This document shows, in pieces, positions 6,148-6,585 of a stretch of 6,585 nt of DNA. The notes under the pieces were generated by a model that did not search any database, was not told the origin of the DNA, and worked only from the letters and a program-made list of their open reading frames with translations. Made by a program: the position numbers and the translations under genes. This stretch comes from Wenzhouxiangella sp. (GTDB taxonomy: Bacteria > Pseudomonadota > Gammaproteobacteria > Xanthomonadales > Wenzhouxiangellaceae). The DNA lies in contig SKKM01000111.1 of assembly GCA_007121485.1 (NCBI GenBank), forward strand, positions 1 to 6,585, written 5' to 3'. Each line of letters opens with the position of its first letter. Position 1 is the stretch's first letter.

Positions 6148-6191
6148 TGCCCGACCGCGCTGGCCGGATTCCGGCAGGAGTCATCGCGTGA
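6147..6191 (+). CDS. Possible 14-codon coupling or leader ORF
   Basis: ATG at 6147-6149 overlaps the htpG stop by one base (TGATG) and opens a 14-codon frame encoding MPDRAGRIPAGVIA. Its stop TGA (6189-6191) overlaps the GTG start of the channel gene (GTGA). GAGGAG at 6115-6120 is too far upstream (26 nt) to be its ribosome binding site, so translation would depend on re-initiation after htpG. The arrangement would carry ribosomes through the left arm of the hairpin that encloses the channel start. There is no sign that the peptide itself matters, and the frame may be chance. Confidence 0.25.
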   Translation: MPDRAGRIPAGVIA

Positions 6192-6217
6192 CGGAACTGG
6201 CGGAATCCGGCTGGCGC
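6157..6217 (+). promoter_or_regulatory. Long hairpin enclosing the channel-gene ribosome binding site and start
   Basis: The bases 6157-6173 (GCGCTGGCCGGATTCCG) pair with 6201-6217 (CGGAATCCGGCTGGCGC) over 17 positions, 15 as Watson-Crick pairs and two as G-U wobbles. The 27-nt loop 6174-6200 contains AGGAG (6176-6180) and the GTG start (6188). After one mismatch, CAG (6175-6177) can also pair with CTG (6197-6199), covering the first two bases of the AGGAG. The right arm encodes residues 5-10 of the channel protein. The structure is read directly; a role in translational control is inferred. Confidence 0.55.
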
Positions 6218-6585
6218 CGGCAGCTGGGCCTGTGGGTCGAAGGCCCGTCGTTCACCCGCTTCATCATCGCCCTGATCGTCATCAACGCGGTGATTCTGGG
6301 TCTGGAGACTTCGCCGGCCATCATGGACGTGGCCGGCACGGCCTTGATCGTCGCCAACAAGACGATCCTCGCCGTGTTCGTGGTCGAGATCGCGCTCAAG
6401 CTGATCGCCTTTGGCCCGCGCTTTTTTCGATCCGGCTGGAACCTGTTCGATTTCTTCATCGTTTCCATCGCCCTGGTGCCGGCGGCCGGCCCGTTCGAAA
6501 TCCTGCGTGCCCTGCGCATCCTGCGCGTGCTGCGCCTGCTGTCGCAGATTCCCAAGCTGCGCGCCATCATCGAGGCCCTGCTGCG
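6188..6585 (+). CDS. Voltage-gated cation channel, bacterial NaV-type, partial (N-terminal part)
   Basis: The first 132 codons of an ion-transport-family protein are present; the 3' part lies outside the window. It contains a complete voltage-sensor domain: S1 at about 22-42 (FTRFIIALIVINAVILGLE), S2 at about 52-75 with VEIALKLIAFG, S3 at about 83-100 with WNLFDFFIVSIALVP, and S4 at 103-120 with gating arginines at every third position (R107, R110, R113, R116). The S4-S5 linker IPKLRAIIEALL follows. The counter-charge residues E67 in S2 and D88 in S3 are present. The match is best to homotetrameric bacterial sodium channels of the NaChBac/NavAb type, but the pore and selectivity filter are not visible, so sodium, calcium or mixed selectivity is undecided. 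The GTG at 6188 has AGGAG at 6176-6180, 7 nt upstream. The RBS lies in the loop of a long hairpin. Confidence 0.88.
   Translation, partial: MTELAESGWRRQLGLWVEGPSFTRFIIALIVINAVILGLETSPAIMDVAGTALIVANKTILAVFVVEIALKLIAFGPRFFRSGWNLFDFFIVSIALVPAAGPFEILRALRILRVLRLLSQIPKLRAIIEALL

Noticed and set aside
1..6585. A novel defence, mobile or biosynthetic system
   Set aside because: All genes belong to known housekeeping, envelope or channel families. No repeats, integrase, transposase, toxin-antitoxin pair or CRISPR array is visible.

Overview
The window is a GC-rich chromosomal segment of a proteobacterium, most likely a gammaproteobacterium. The pointers are the order rpsP-rimM-trmD-rplS, proteins that align closely with my memory of the E. 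coli ones, and an M23 peptidase/bactofilin pair of a type common in Gammaproteobacteria. I cannot name the genus. All seven complete genes and the one partial gene look intact. There is no mobile element, CRISPR array, tRNA or rRNA.

Layout. (1) Positions 1-2127, plus strand: the classical rpsP-rimM-trmD-rplS operon (S16, 16S maturation factor, tRNA m1G37 methyltransferase, L19). It has a sigma70-like promoter at 10-38, one-base coupling between rpsP and rimM, and a strong intrinsic terminator after rplS. (2) Positions 2160-2606, plus strand: a lone DUF4442 hotdog-fold protein of unknown substrate. (3) Positions 2656-4007, minus strand: a two-gene cell-envelope module, a membrane-anchored M23 (LytM-type) endopeptidase followed by a bactofilin. 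The two frames overlap by 97 nt. (4) Positions 4008-4212: a divergent control region holding a perfect sigma32-type -35 element for htpG and a weaker promoter candidate for the M23 gene. (5) Positions 4213-6147, plus strand: htpG, the bacterial Hsp90. (6) Positions 6188-6585, plus strand: the first 132 codons of a voltage-gated cation channel of the bacterial NaV type, cut by the window edge in or just after the S4-S5 linker.

How the parts work together. Genes 1-4 serve ribosome assembly and decoding. The M23/bactofilin pair probably shapes the cell wall, with the bactofilin polymer positioning the hydrolase at the inner membrane. htpG appears to be a heat-shock gene and stands before the channel gene.

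The gene content is ordinary and I see no new multi-gene system. The most interesting non-protein signal is at the htpG-channel junction. A 17-bp RNA stem (6157-6173 with 6201-6217) encloses the Shine-Dalgarno and GTG start of the channel gene in its loop. A 14-codon open frame runs through the left arm, overlapping the htpG stop (TGATG) and the channel start (GTGA). This could link channel translation to translation of htpG.
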